A stretch of DNA of 12,587 bases from Igneacidithiobacillus copahuensis (GTDB lineage Bacteria; Pseudomonadota; Gammaproteobacteria; Acidithiobacillales; Acidithiobacillaceae): assembly GCF_018854015.1 (NCBI RefSeq), contig NZ_JAAXYO010000145.1, forward strand, positions 1 through 12,587, written 5' to 3'. The notes under the pieces are model-generated. The model was not told where the DNA came from. It did no database searches and saw only the letters and a list, made by a program, of their open reading frames with translations. Below are positions 1-6,720 of this stretch, piece after piece. The position numbers and the translations under genes are program-made. Positions within the stretch are counted from its first letter, which is position 1. Each line of letters starts with the position of its first letter.

Positions 1-157
1 ATTGCTCGAGCCTCAGAATGGAAATGGGTCCATCTGGATCCCGTTCCCAAACCCAGATATGTCCGTATCTAGACGGAGTCGCCACAATCCCGGGAACGGC
101 CTCACTCGCGCAGCAGGAGACCATTGCCTCCACAATCGCAATTGTTCTTTTCAGTTC
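1..157. other. Left edge, unresolved sequence downstream of feoC
   Basis: No gene can be assigned here. Two short open frames run into the window edge. On the plus strand, frame 1 is open from base 1 to a TAG at 70-72 (23 codons, rich in Trp, Pro and Arg); this could be the tail of a gene convergent with feoC. On the minus strand, the frame of feoC stays open after its TGA through to base 1, with an ATG at 124-122 preceded by GGAGG at only 2 nt. Neither peptide is recognisable, and at most one is likely to be real. There is a weak hairpin, ACAAT-TGCG-ATTGT, just after feoC, but no U-tract, so I do not call a terminator. The stretch looks less GC-rich than the neighbouring genes. Confidence 0.3.
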
Positions 158-451
158 TCAGGCGGCGGCCGCTTTGGCGCGCCACCGATAGCGTGCACCC
201 ACCAAGGCTGGCGGCTGCGGTCGCACACAGGCGGCGCAGGCGCCGGCACAAGCACTCTGACAGCTACCCTCTGAGCTTTGGGCTTGCACCAACGTCTGCA
301 CCCGAACGATCGTTCCACGCCTCTGCCAATGCTGCAGGCCGGCATCGACCAGATCTTGCGGCAAGTCCAGGCGCTGGGCGATCTCAGCGGCGCTCAGGCT
401 TTCCCTATCGCGTAACAGATCGCGAATCCGAAAAAGGGGGCTCTCCATCAT
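158..451 (-). CDS. feoC: FeoC, small Fe-S winged-helix protein of the ferrous iron transporter
   Basis: FeoC is a small cytoplasmic partner of FeoB, thought to regulate or stabilise it; some FeoC proteins bind an oxygen-sensitive [4Fe-4S] cluster. The 97-residue product fits the family size. Residues 5-55 look like a winged helix (an ESLSAAEIAQRL helix, then a segment ending GTIVRV). A cysteine group follows at C64, C68, C72 and C75, in the wing region where FeoC proteins carry their cluster ligands. The end is basic and Ala-rich (RAKAAAA). The start is one of two adjacent ATGs, at 451 or 448, inside an overlap with the feoB stop (ATGATG over TGA at 450-448), which implies translational coupling. 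Identity rests on position directly after feoB plus the wing cysteines; pairwise similarity among FeoC proteins is low. Confidence 0.85.
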   Translation of the reverse strand: MMESPLFRIRDLLRDRESLSAAEIAQRLDLPQDLVDAGLQHWQRRGTIVRVQTLVQAQSSEGSCQSACAGACAACVRPQPPALVGARYRWRAKAAAA

Positions 452-2772
452 CCCTGCTCCAGAAGCCGCAACGGGTTTTGCTGGTGCTGCCCTTGTCGGC
501 GCAAAGCCAAGAGCAAGATGCCAAGGGCCACGGCAATACCGGCGGTCCACAGCCATGTCGCCTGCGGATGGGCGGCATAGGTCCCCCACTGATAGACCAG
601 CGTTGCCACCGCCCAGGCCATGCCAATACCATAGCCGACGGAGAAGAGCATCCAACCCCAGCCAACCTCGCGCCGCAGGGCCCCCATGGTGCTGGCACAG
701 GGCACGTAGAGCAGCACAAAGAGGAGATATGCCAGGGCCGTTAGCGGTGTAAAGCTTTGTGCCAGGGAGCCAAGGGTCTCAGAACTCGCTCCCGAAGCGG
801 CGATACTCGCGTCCCGGTTGGCCAGATCGCCCAGTCCCAAAGGATCTCCCAGGCTGCTGAACAGCTTGCCGGCATTCTCCGGGATGGTGGCCAGGGCGTC
901 GCGAAGCTCCTGCAGCAGATCCACCTGCCGATACTCTGCCATCAGATCCCCACCCGCCTGCCGCTGATAGATGCCGTTGAGGGTACCGATGACGACCTCC
1001 TTGGCGGCCGCGCCCGCCACCAGTCCAGCAACGGCGGGCCAGTTGTCTCGCTCGATGCCCATGGGCGCAAAAACGGGAACCAGCGCCTCGCTACCCTGCG
1101 CCAGCAGGGAGTGGTCGATATCGGTGGCGCGCAGGCCCTGACTGGTCCAGCCAATTCCCGGCAAGAGGAAGAGAATGAAGCCGATGGCGGCAATCACCTT
1201 ACCGACGCGCAGGATAAAGATGCGCAGGCGCTGCCAGGCCTGCAGCACCACGCTGCGCAGGCTAGGCAAACGATAGGGCGGGAGCTCCATGACGAAGGGT
1301 CGGGCCTCTCCCCGTAGCGCGGTTTTTCCCAGCAGCCAGGCAGTGAACAGGGCCATGACAACGCCCGTCAAATACAACAGAAAAACCACCTGCCCACCGT
1401 TGCCGCGGAAAAAGACCACGGCAAAGGCCATGTAAATGGTCAGCCGGGCCGAGCAGGACATGAAAGGTTGCATCAACACCGTAAGCACCCGACCACGAGG
1501 ATCGTCGATGATTCGTGCTCCCATGATCGCCGGCACATTGCAACCAAAGCCGATAACCATCGGCACCAGGGCATTGCCGGGCAACCCCACCCGGCGCATC
1601 AGGCGATCCATCACATAGGCCGCCCGCGCCATGTAGCCGGAATCTTCGAGAAAGGCGAGGAAGAGAAAGGTGAGTCCGATGGGAGGAATGAAGCTGATCA
1701 CCAGATTCAGCCCACCGCCAATACCGCCGGCCAGAGAACTCACCATCCAGTCCGGGGCGCCGGAGAGGAGCAGCAGGTGACCGAAACCATGCATCAGCAG
1801 GGCAGCAGAAGCCTGATCGAAGAAGTCCAGGAAGACATTGCCACCGCTGAAGCTGACCACAAAAACCAGATACAACACCGCAAGAAAGATCGGCACGCCG
1901 AGCCAGTCATGCAAGATCCAGCGATCGAGATGACGGGTCAGGTGCTGACGCCATCCCGCCTTGCCACTGGACACGATCACCTGCGCGGCAAGTTGTGCAG
2001 CCCAGGTGAAACGCGCAGCAGGCAACAGATCGGCAACATCCTCGGCACTGTCTGCCTGCAGATGCTGCGCCGCAGAGGCGCGCGCGGCAAGCAGCGCCTG
2101 CGGCGTGCTCTCGGGTAGTTCCAGGTACTGCCAGGCGAGAAAGCGGCCGCGCGCTCCGTCAATCTGGGCGGCAAAGCCGTGCAGGGCAGCTTCCAGATCT
2201 GCAGGCCAGGCCGGCCGCTGCGGCAGAGACAGGCTTCGCAACGCGCTGCGCAAGGCCATGCGCAGTTCGCGCAACCCCCTGCCCTTGCGCGCCACCATAG
2301 GGACCACCGGCACCCCAAGCTGCAGCGACAGGGCCTGGGCATCCACCCGCAGACCGCGATCCTCGGCCTCGTCCACCATGTTCAGAATGAGGAGCAAAGG
2401 CCGCTGCAGCTCCACCAGCTCGGCGGTGAGCAGGAGCTGTCGCTCCAGGGTACTGGCATCGAGGACCTGGACAATGAGCTCGACCTCCTCGTCGCGCAGA
2501 AAGTGGCGCGCAACCGCCTGATCCTCGCCACCTCCACCGAGCAGGCTGTAAATACCCGGCAGATCGATCACTTCGATCTTCTCGTCCCCCAGGCGCGCGC
2601 TGCCAGAGCGGCGCTCGACGGTGACCCCGGGCCAGTTACCCACCGTCTGATGGGTGCCAGTGAGGAGATTGTAAATGGTCGTCTTGCCACAATTGGGATT
2701 GCCAACCAGAGCGATGCGCGGCAGGCCCTCTGCGCGCTTGGTCTCCGCGGCCGCATGACAGTGCTTGACCAT
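448..2772 (-). CDS. feoB: FeoB, ferrous iron transport protein B
   Basis: FeoB is the inner-membrane Fe(II) permease with a cytoplasmic GTPase domain. The 774-residue product has the full family length. G-protein motifs are in order: G1 GNPNCGKT (24-31), G2 around T51 in NWPGVTVE, G3 DLPG (70-73), G4 NMVD (131-134), and a G5-like segment near 160-165. A helical GDI-like spacer follows to about residue 280. The membrane domain runs from about 285 to the end with two Gate repeats. The conserved membrane cysteines thought to line the iron path appear as C411 (GFGCNVPAIMGAR), C440 (QPFMSCSAR) and C692 (YVPCAS). The N terminus has a short MVKHCH extension before the G domain. The start ATG has a GGAGG at 8 nt and lies 3 bp after the feoA stop; that ribosome-binding site sits in a hairpin (separate entry). 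Confidence 0.97.
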   Translation of the reverse strand: MVKHCHAAAETKRAEGLPRIALVGNPNCGKTTIYNLLTGTHQTVGNWPGVTVERRSGSARLGDEKIEVIDLPGIYSLLGGGGEDQAVARHFLRDEEVELIVQVLDASTLERQLLLTAELVELQRPLLLILNMVDEAEDRGLRVDAQALSLQLGVPVVPMVARKGRGLRELRMALRSALRSLSLPQRPAWPADLEAALHGFAAQIDGARGRFLAWQYLELPESTPQALLAARASAAQHLQADSAEDVADLLPAARFTWAAQLAAQVIVSSGKAGWRQHLTRHLDRWILHDWLGVPIFLAVLYLVFVVSFSGGNVFLDFFDQASAALLMHGFGHLLLLSGAPDWMVSSLAGGIGGGLNLVISFIPPIGLTFLFLAFLEDSGYMARAAYVMDRLMRRVGLPGNALVPMVIGFGCNVPAIMGARIIDDPRGRVLTVLMQPFMSCSARLTIYMAFAVVFFRGNGGQVVFLLYLTGVVMALFTAWLLGKTALRGEARPFVMELPPYRLPSLRSVVLQAWQRLRIFILRVGKVIAAIGFILFLLPGIGWTSQGLRATDIDHSLLAQGSEALVPVFAPMGIERDNWPAVAGLVAGAAAKEVVIGTLNGIYQRQAGGDLMAEYRQVDLLQELRDALATIPENAGKLFSSLGDPLGLGDLANRDASIAASGASSETLGSLAQSFTPLTALAYLLFVLLYVPCASTMGALRREVGWGWMLFSVGYGIGMAWAVATLVYQWGTYAAHPQATWLWTAGIAVALGILLLALRRQGQHQQNPLRLLEQG

Positions 2773-2775
2773 GGA

Positions 2776-3045
2776 TCAGTCCTCCCCGAAGGAGGACAGG
2801 GGGCGGATCTGGATCTGCTCCAGCCACTCGCGGCCCAAGGCAATGCGGGTGCCGGCGCTATCGAGTACCACGCCGCGACGGTCTGGTCCCAACAGCAGGA
2901 TAAAAGCCGTGCCGGGACGCAGACCCATCACCAGCAAGCGCTTGCTCTCGTTGCTGGTACCCCGAACCGCGTGGATGATGCCGCGCGCGCCGCGCGACAG
3001 TTGTCCCAAGGTTCGAAGTTCCTGCGTGCACTGCCTCTGCTCCAT
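2776..3045 (-). CDS. feoA: FeoA, SH3-like cytosolic partner of FeoB
   Basis: FeoA is a small cytoplasmic beta-barrel protein required for FeoB-dependent Fe(II) import. The product is 89 residues, slightly longer than the usual 75-85. The family signature is visible: a leading LGQLSRGARGIIHAV strand region, the central RLLVMGLRPGTAFIL segment (the usual 'L..MGL.PG' core), and a closing strand with R-x-ALGREWLEQIQI. The ATG at 3045 has a GGGAG ribosome-binding site at 6 nt. It is the first gene of feoABC, and its promoter with embedded Fur box lies 32-60 bp upstream. The C-terminal codons form part of a hairpin that overlaps the feoB ribosome-binding site. Confidence 0.95.
   Translation of the reverse strand: MEQRQCTQELRTLGQLSRGARGIIHAVRGTSNESKRLLVMGLRPGTAFILLLGPDRRGVVLDSAGTRIALGREWLEQIQIRPLSSFGED
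2779..2797 (-). promoter_or_regulatory. Hairpin sequestering the feoB ribosome-binding site
   Basis: In the mRNA sense, GTCCTCC (2797-2791), loop TTCGG, and GGAGGAC (2785-2779) form a perfect 7-bp stem. The 3' arm holds the GGAGG that is the feoB ribosome-binding site, 8 nt before its ATG; the stem also covers the last sense codons of feoA, and the feoA TGA follows at once. Translation of feoA to its stop would open the stem, so feoB is probably coupled to feoA. Folding and coupling are inferred from the sequence. Confidence 0.6.
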
Positions 3046-3076
3046 GATCGCTCCCAGTTAAATCCCTCTGCGTGCG

Positions 3077-3105
3077 ATTGTATTAAATGAGAATCGTTCT
3101 TGCAA
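3077..3105 (-). promoter_or_regulatory. feoABC promoter, sigma70 type
   Basis: Read on the minus strand, a -35 TTGCAA (3105-3100) and a -10 TACAAT (3082-3077) are separated by exactly 17 bp. The -10 matches TATAAT at 5 of 6 positions and the -35 matches TTGACA at 4 of 6. Transcription would begin near 3070, giving a leader of about 25 nt before the feoA ATG at 3045. The promoter lies in the short gap between the rimO stop and feoA, so feoABC can be controlled independently of rimO. Confidence 0.7.
3083..3101 (-). promoter_or_regulatory. Fur box in the feoA promoter
   Basis: The 19 bp here match the classical Fur consensus (GATAATGATAATCATTATC) at 12 of 19 positions, including the central AATGAnAATC core. 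The site fills the spacer between the -35 and -10 elements, so Fur with Fe(II) bound there would block RNA polymerase. Iron-repressed control of feoABC is the expected reading; binding is inferred. Confidence 0.7.
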
Positions 3106-3122
3106 TGTCTCTCAACGCGAGG

Positions 3123-4454
3123 TCAGTCGATGACGGCAAACAGGTCGTATTCATCGGCATCGCAGATGCGCACGTGCAGGCGCTCTCCCACCCGTCGCCC
3201 CTGGGCGTTCTGTAGATGCACCACACCGTCGATTTCCGGGGCGTCGGCATGGCTACGGGCCACGGCGCTGCCGTCGGGGTGGATCGCGTCGATGAGCACT
3301 TCGCGCAATTGGCCCACCTGTTGGCGCAGACGAGCAGCGCTGATCTCCTGTTGTACCGCCATGAAGCGGGCGCGACGTTCCTCACGCTCGGACTCGGGAA
3401 CGGAATCCGGCAAGGCATTCGCAGCAGCGCCGTCCACTGGAGAATAGGCAAAGCAGCCGACCCGGTCGAGTTGCGCGGCGCGCAGAAAATCGAGCAGTTC
3501 CGCAAACTCCGTCTCCGTCTCGCCGGGAAATCCGACAATGAAGGTACTGCGGATGGTCAAGTCCGGCACTGCGGCTCGCCAGCCCTGAATTCGCTCCAGG
3601 GTACGCTCGGCGGCCGCCGGCCGCCGCATGGCCTTGAGGATGCGCGGGCTGCCATGCTGCAGGGGCACATCCAGGTAAGGAAGGATCTTGCCCGATGCCA
3701 TCAGGGGGAGCAGCTCGTCGATGTGCGGATAGGGATAGACGTAATGCAGCCGTACCCAGACCCCCAGTTCACCGAGAGCGGCACAGAGGTCCGTGATTCG
3801 GGCCTTGAGCGGGCGACCCTGGTGAAAGGCCGTACGGTATTTGCGGTCCACGCCATAGGCGCCGGTGTCCTGGGAGATCACCAGCAACTCCTGCACCCCA
3901 CTCGCTACCAGAGCCTCCGCTTCACGCAGAATGGCGTCGGGATCGCGGCTTACGAGTTTGCCGCGCATGCTGGGGATGATGCAGAAACTGCAGGACTGAT
4001 TGCAGCCCTCGGAGATCTTCAAATAGGCGTAGTGGGAGGGCGTCAGGCGCAGCCCCTGGGGTGGCACCAAATCATCGAAAGGATCGTGGGCCGGCGGCAG
4101 CGCTTCGTGGATCGCCTCCAGCACTGCGCTGTTTTCCTGCGGCCCGGTGACCGCCAGCACCCTGGGATGGACCTTGCGCACAAAGTCGCCCTGGTCCTTT
4201 GCCCCCAGACAGCCGGTGACGACCACCCGACCATTCTCCTGCAGGGCCTCAGCAATCGCCTCCAGGGACTCCTCTACCGCCGCGTCGATGAAGCCGCAGG
4301 TGTTGACCACCACCAGATCGGCGCCGGCATAGTCGCCGACCATCTGATAGCCCTCGGCACGCAATTGGGTGAGGATGCGCTCGCTGTCCACCGTTGCTTT
4401 CGGACAGCCAAGGCTGACGAAGCCGACTTTGGGGACCGCTCTCGCCGCCTTCAA
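3123..4454 (-). CDS. rimO: RimO, ribosomal protein S12 methylthiotransferase
   Basis: RimO is a radical-SAM enzyme that adds a methylthio group to the beta-carbon of an Asp of ribosomal protein S12 (D88/D89 in E. coli), using two [4Fe-4S] clusters. The 443-residue product matches the family length (E. coli 441). With the chosen start, the UPF0004 domain has cluster ligands C17 (SLGCPKA), C53 (NTCGF) and C82 (TGCLGA). The radical-SAM triad is C151, C155 and C158 in SEGCNQSCSFC. LHYVYPYPH, KILPYLDVPLQHGSPRILKAMRRP and STFIVGFPGETE follow, then a TRAM domain ending ADEYDL. ADAPEIDG near the end is typical of RimO rather than MiaB. I choose the TTG at 4454, whose TTGA overlaps the upstream gene's stop; an in-frame ATG at 4541 would add 29 unconserved residues deep inside that gene. 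No AGGAG-like site precedes the TTG, which fits re-initiation. Confidence 0.95.
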   Translation of the reverse strand: MKAARAVPKVGFVSLGCPKATVDSERILTQLRAEGYQMVGDYAGADLVVVNTCGFIDAAVEESLEAIAEALQENGRVVVTGCLGAKDQGDFVRKVHPRVLAVTGPQENSAVLEAIHEALPPAHDPFDDLVPPQGLRLTPSHYAYLKISEGCNQSCSFCIIPSMRGKLVSRDPDAILREAEALVASGVQELLVISQDTGAYGVDRKYRTAFHQGRPLKARITDLCAALGELGVWVRLHYVYPYPHIDELLPLMASGKILPYLDVPLQHGSPRILKAMRRPAAAERTLERIQGWRAAVPDLTIRSTFIVGFPGETETEFAELLDFLRAAQLDRVGCFAYSPVDGAAANALPDSVPESEREERRARFMAVQQEISAARLRQQVGQLREVLIDAIHPDGSAVARSHADAPEIDGVVHLQNAQGRRVGERLHVRICDADEYDLFAVID

Positions 4455-4834
4455 AAGGTGTTGCTCACGCTGGCGACGCCGGGGACCGCCCCGACAATCT
4501 TCTCCACCACCTGTTGCAGGTCGATGACGGCGTTGGGGCAACCGGCACAGGCCCCTTTCATGCGCACCCGCACATCACGCCCGGCGATTTCCACCAGCTC
4601 GATATCGCCGCCATCGCGGTTGAGAATGCGCCGCACCGCAGCGACTGCTTCCGCCACTGCTTGCGGGTTCGGCAGGGGATCGTTGGGACCAAATTCGCGC
4701 TTGCGACCGATAAGGCGCTGTGCCATCGCCTGGGCGTGGGCGATCTTGGCCGCGGCGACGGGATCGCTTTCTTCGAGGATATCCAGTTCCTCTTCGGTGT
4801 AAAACTGGACGGGGGTTCTTTCCATAGGGCTCAT
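4451..4834 (-). CDS. NFU-domain Fe-S cluster carrier (NifU C-terminal type)
   Basis: NFU proteins hold a [4Fe-4S] cluster, usually bridged between two subunits through a CxxC pair, and pass it to client enzymes. This 127-residue protein carries the NFU domain at about 58-125: AVRRILNRDGGDIELVEI, then KGACAGCPNA with C96 and C99, then VVEKIVGAVPGVASV. The first ~50 residues are charged and helical, not the degenerate A-type domain of E. coli NfuA, so I withhold the nfuA symbol. The start is ATG at 4834, 4 bp after the upstream stop, although its GAGG is only 2 nt away; ATG at 4825 is an alternative. The stop overlaps the probable TTG start of rimO, making a cluster donor translationally adjacent to a two-cluster enzyme. 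Confidence 0.88.
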   Translation of the reverse strand: MSPMERTPVQFYTEEELDILEESDPVAAAKIAHAQAMAQRLIGRKREFGPNDPLPNPQAVAEAVAAVRRILNRDGGDIELVEIAGRDVRVRMKGACAGCPNAVIDLQQVVEKIVGAVPGVASVSNTF

Positions 4835-4838
4835 CGCC

Positions 4839-5591
4839 TCAATATAACATGCGCCCGCCGTCCACGACGATGTTCTGCCCCGTTACATAGGGCGCATCGA
4901 ATAGCAGCCAGGCGACTGCCCGGGCAATGTCGGCAGGTTCTCCCTCACGCTTCAGGGCGGTGCGGGCGAGAAGTCCGGCGCGGTCACCATCCGGCGGATC
5001 TTTGCCCTCCGCCCAAAGGACTACCCCCGGGGAGACACTATTGACGCGTACCTCTGGCCCCAGCTCCTTGGCCAAGGCGCGAGTCAGCGCCAACAGACCG
5101 GCCTTGCTGACGCTGTAGGGAAGATAGCCACGCAAAGGAATCTCGCCATGCACATCGCCAATATTGACGATGGCGCCGGCTTGCGCACGCAGCAGGGGCC
5201 AAGCGGCGCGACTCAAGAACAGCGGTGCACGAATGTGGATCGCCTCCATCTCCTGCCAGTCCTCCAGACGCAATTCGGAGAAGGGCGCCGGACGATACAG
5301 AGAGGCGTTGTTGACCAATCCGTCGAGGCGGCCGAAGCGGTCGTGCACCTGCTGCAGCAGACGGTCGGGGGCATTCGCTTCGCTGAGATCGGCGCAGAAC
5401 AGTTCCACAGTTGTCGAGAATTCCTGCCGCAAGGCGCTCGCCAGGGCTTCGGCCTCCGGCCGCGATCGTCTATAGTGAAGGGCCAACTGGCAGCCTTGCA
5501 CGGCGAGTTCGCGGGCAATGGCCGCCCCCACGCGACGTGCGCCACCCGTGAGGAGAACCACCTTTCCCGAAGCCTGCACCAGGAGTTCCAT
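4839..5591 (-). CDS. Pteridine-reductase-type short-chain dehydrogenase (FolM-like)
   Basis: This is a 250-residue NADP(H)-type SDR that resembles FolM/PTR1 enzymes, which reduce dihydropterins or dihydrofolate. The Rossmann motif is TGGARRVG (15-22), the double-Arg variant seen in pteridine reductases. NNAS is at 94-97. The catalytic set reads D146, Y159 and K163 (GDVHG...YSVSK), with Asp where classical SDRs have Ser, as in PTR1 and FolM. The product ends VTGQNIVVDGGRMLY. The start is taken as ATG 5591; GTG at 5579 is also plausible (VQASGKVVLLTGG), and the longer frame to 5717 is unconserved. ATG 5591 has no good ribosome-binding site and shares its bases with the opposite gene's ATG. It leads an apparent operon with NFU and rimO. 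Substrate is inferred. Confidence 0.82.
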   Translation of the reverse strand: MELLVQASGKVVLLTGGARRVGAAIARELAVQGCQLALHYRRSRPEAEALASALRQEFSTTVELFCADLSEANAPDRLLQQVHDRFGRLDGLVNNASLYRPAPFSELRLEDWQEMEAIHIRAPLFLSRAAWPLLRAQAGAIVNIGDVHGEIPLRGYLPYSVSKAGLLALTRALAKELGPEVRVNSVSPGVVLWAEGKDPPDGDRAGLLARTALKREGEPADIARAVAWLLFDAPYVTGQNIVVDGGRMLY

Positions 5592-6720
5592 GCAACCAAA
5601 ACGAAATGGGGTTGTAACCCAATCGCCTGCAGGGCGCAAGGCATCCACCTTGCCGGCACCGGATCCCGCCGCCCAGGCCCACAGCCTGACCCTGCAAGCG
5701 GAAATTCGCGCCCGCATCGCCGCTGCAGGGGGGTGGATTTCCTTCGCCGAGTATATGGAAATGGCCCTCTATGCCCCGGGGAAAGGCTATTACATGGCCG
5801 GTCAACGGCGTTTTGGCCCAGCCGGAGACTTCGTCACCGCGCCCGAGCTGGGTGCGGTGCTAGGACGCGTCCTCGCCCGCACCCTCGCGCCCCATGCCGG
5901 GCGCGACGGCATCCTCGAACTGGGTGGCGGGAGTGGCGCCCTCGCGGCACAGATCCATGAGGTTCTGCCGCAAGTCCCGTACCATATCCTGGAACCCAGT
6001 CCCGATCTGCAGGCGCAACAGCGCGCTCGCTGTCCGGCGGTGCAGCATCTGCAGCGGCTCCCAGCCGAGTGGCATGGCGTCTTCCTCGCCAATGAGGTGC
6101 TCGATGCCATGCCCGTCGCCGTCGTCGAAAAGATGGCAGATGGCACCCTGCGCGAGATGGGAGTGGTGACAGATGCCAACGACTTTGCCTGGGCTCCCGC
6201 GTCTCAACCTCTCCCCAGGCCCTTGCTGGAGCCTCTGCAACCATATGGCGCCAAATGGCCCGTCGGCTACCGCAGCGAAGTCTGTCCGGCAGCGACGGCG
6301 TGGATGCACAGTCTGGCCGCGCGCCTACAGCAGGGCCGCATCCTCCTCATCGACTACGGCCAGGAGGCGGCGGCCTATTACCAGCCGCAGCGCTACCTGG
6401 GCAGCCTGCGCGCCTACCATCGTCACCACCTTCTGGAGGATCCCTTCTACTGGCCGGGGCTTTGTGATCTGACCGCCGACGTCAATTTTTCCGCCATCAT
6501 GGCAGCGGCCGTGGCGGCAGGTCTGCAAATTGCTTGGTATGGCCCCCTCGCGCGCTTTCTCGTCACCCACGGTCTGCCGGAGGTCTATGCCGGGCTCGAG
6601 GCCCAGGCCAGCCCAGAGCAGCGCCTTGCGTTGAACAACGAAGTCAAGATCCTCACCCTGCCGCAGGAGATGGGAGAGCGTTTTCAGGTATTGATTCTCG
6701 AGAAAGGAGCGCCAGCATGA
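5590..6720 (+). CDS. MidA-family SAM-dependent methyltransferase
   Basis: This 376-residue protein belongs to the MidA/NDUFAF7 (DUF185) family. The mitochondrial member methylates an Arg of complex I subunit NDUFS2 and is needed for complex I assembly; the bacterial substrate is less certain. Visible landmarks: GGWISFAEYMEMALYAPGKG (47-66), FGPAGDFVTAPEL (75-87), SAM motif I LELGGGSGALA (109-119), ANEVLDAMPV (167-176), GRILLIDYG (249-257), then GSLRAYHRHH and DLTADVNFS. The ATG at 5590 has AGGAG four bases upstream. A TTG at 5650 is an alternative start that would remove a poorly conserved N terminus and leave room for the divergent gene's promoter. The stop overlaps the next gene's ATG (ATGA). 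Confidence 0.88.
   Translation: MQPKRNGVVTQSPAGRKASTLPAPDPAAQAHSLTLQAEIRARIAAAGGWISFAEYMEMALYAPGKGYYMAGQRRFGPAGDFVTAPELGAVLGRVLARTLAPHAGRDGILELGGGSGALAAQIHEVLPQVPYHILEPSPDLQAQQRARCPAVQHLQRLPAEWHGVFLANEVLDAMPVAVVEKMADGTLREMGVVTDANDFAWAPASQPLPRPLLEPLQPYGAKWPVGYRSEVCPAATAWMHSLAARLQQGRILLIDYGQEAAAYYQPQRYLGSLRAYHRHHLLEDPFYWPGLCDLTADVNFSAIMAAAVAAGLQIAWYGPLARFLVTHGLPEVYAGLEAQASPEQRLALNNEVKILTLPQEMGERFQVLILEKGAPA

Noticed and set aside
5..183. Seven cloning-type palindromes: CTCGAG, GGATCC, TCTAGA, CCCGGG, CAATTG, GCGGCCGC and GGCGCGCC
   Set aside because: This looks like a scattered polylinker, but the sites are spread over 180 bp, and the last two fall in frame inside the feoC tail. GC-rich DNA makes such palindromes common, so I do not call vector sequence, though it is a reason to check the left edge against raw reads.
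3602..3632. Dense CGGCCGCCGG palindromic run
   Set aside because: It encodes the RRPAAAERT segment of RimO in frame; alanine and arginine codons in GC-rich DNA explain it.
4455..4541. Longer RimO start at ATG 4541
   Set aside because: It adds 29 Arg/Gly-rich residues with no counterpart in RimO and overlaps the NFU domain coding by 91 bp; the TTG at 4454 gives the family-typical length.
3216..4802. A 528-codon open frame on the plus strand
   Set aside because: It lies antisense to rimO and the NFU gene, whose motifs are unmistakable. Long antisense frames are common in GC-rich coding DNA, and the translation shows no family pattern.
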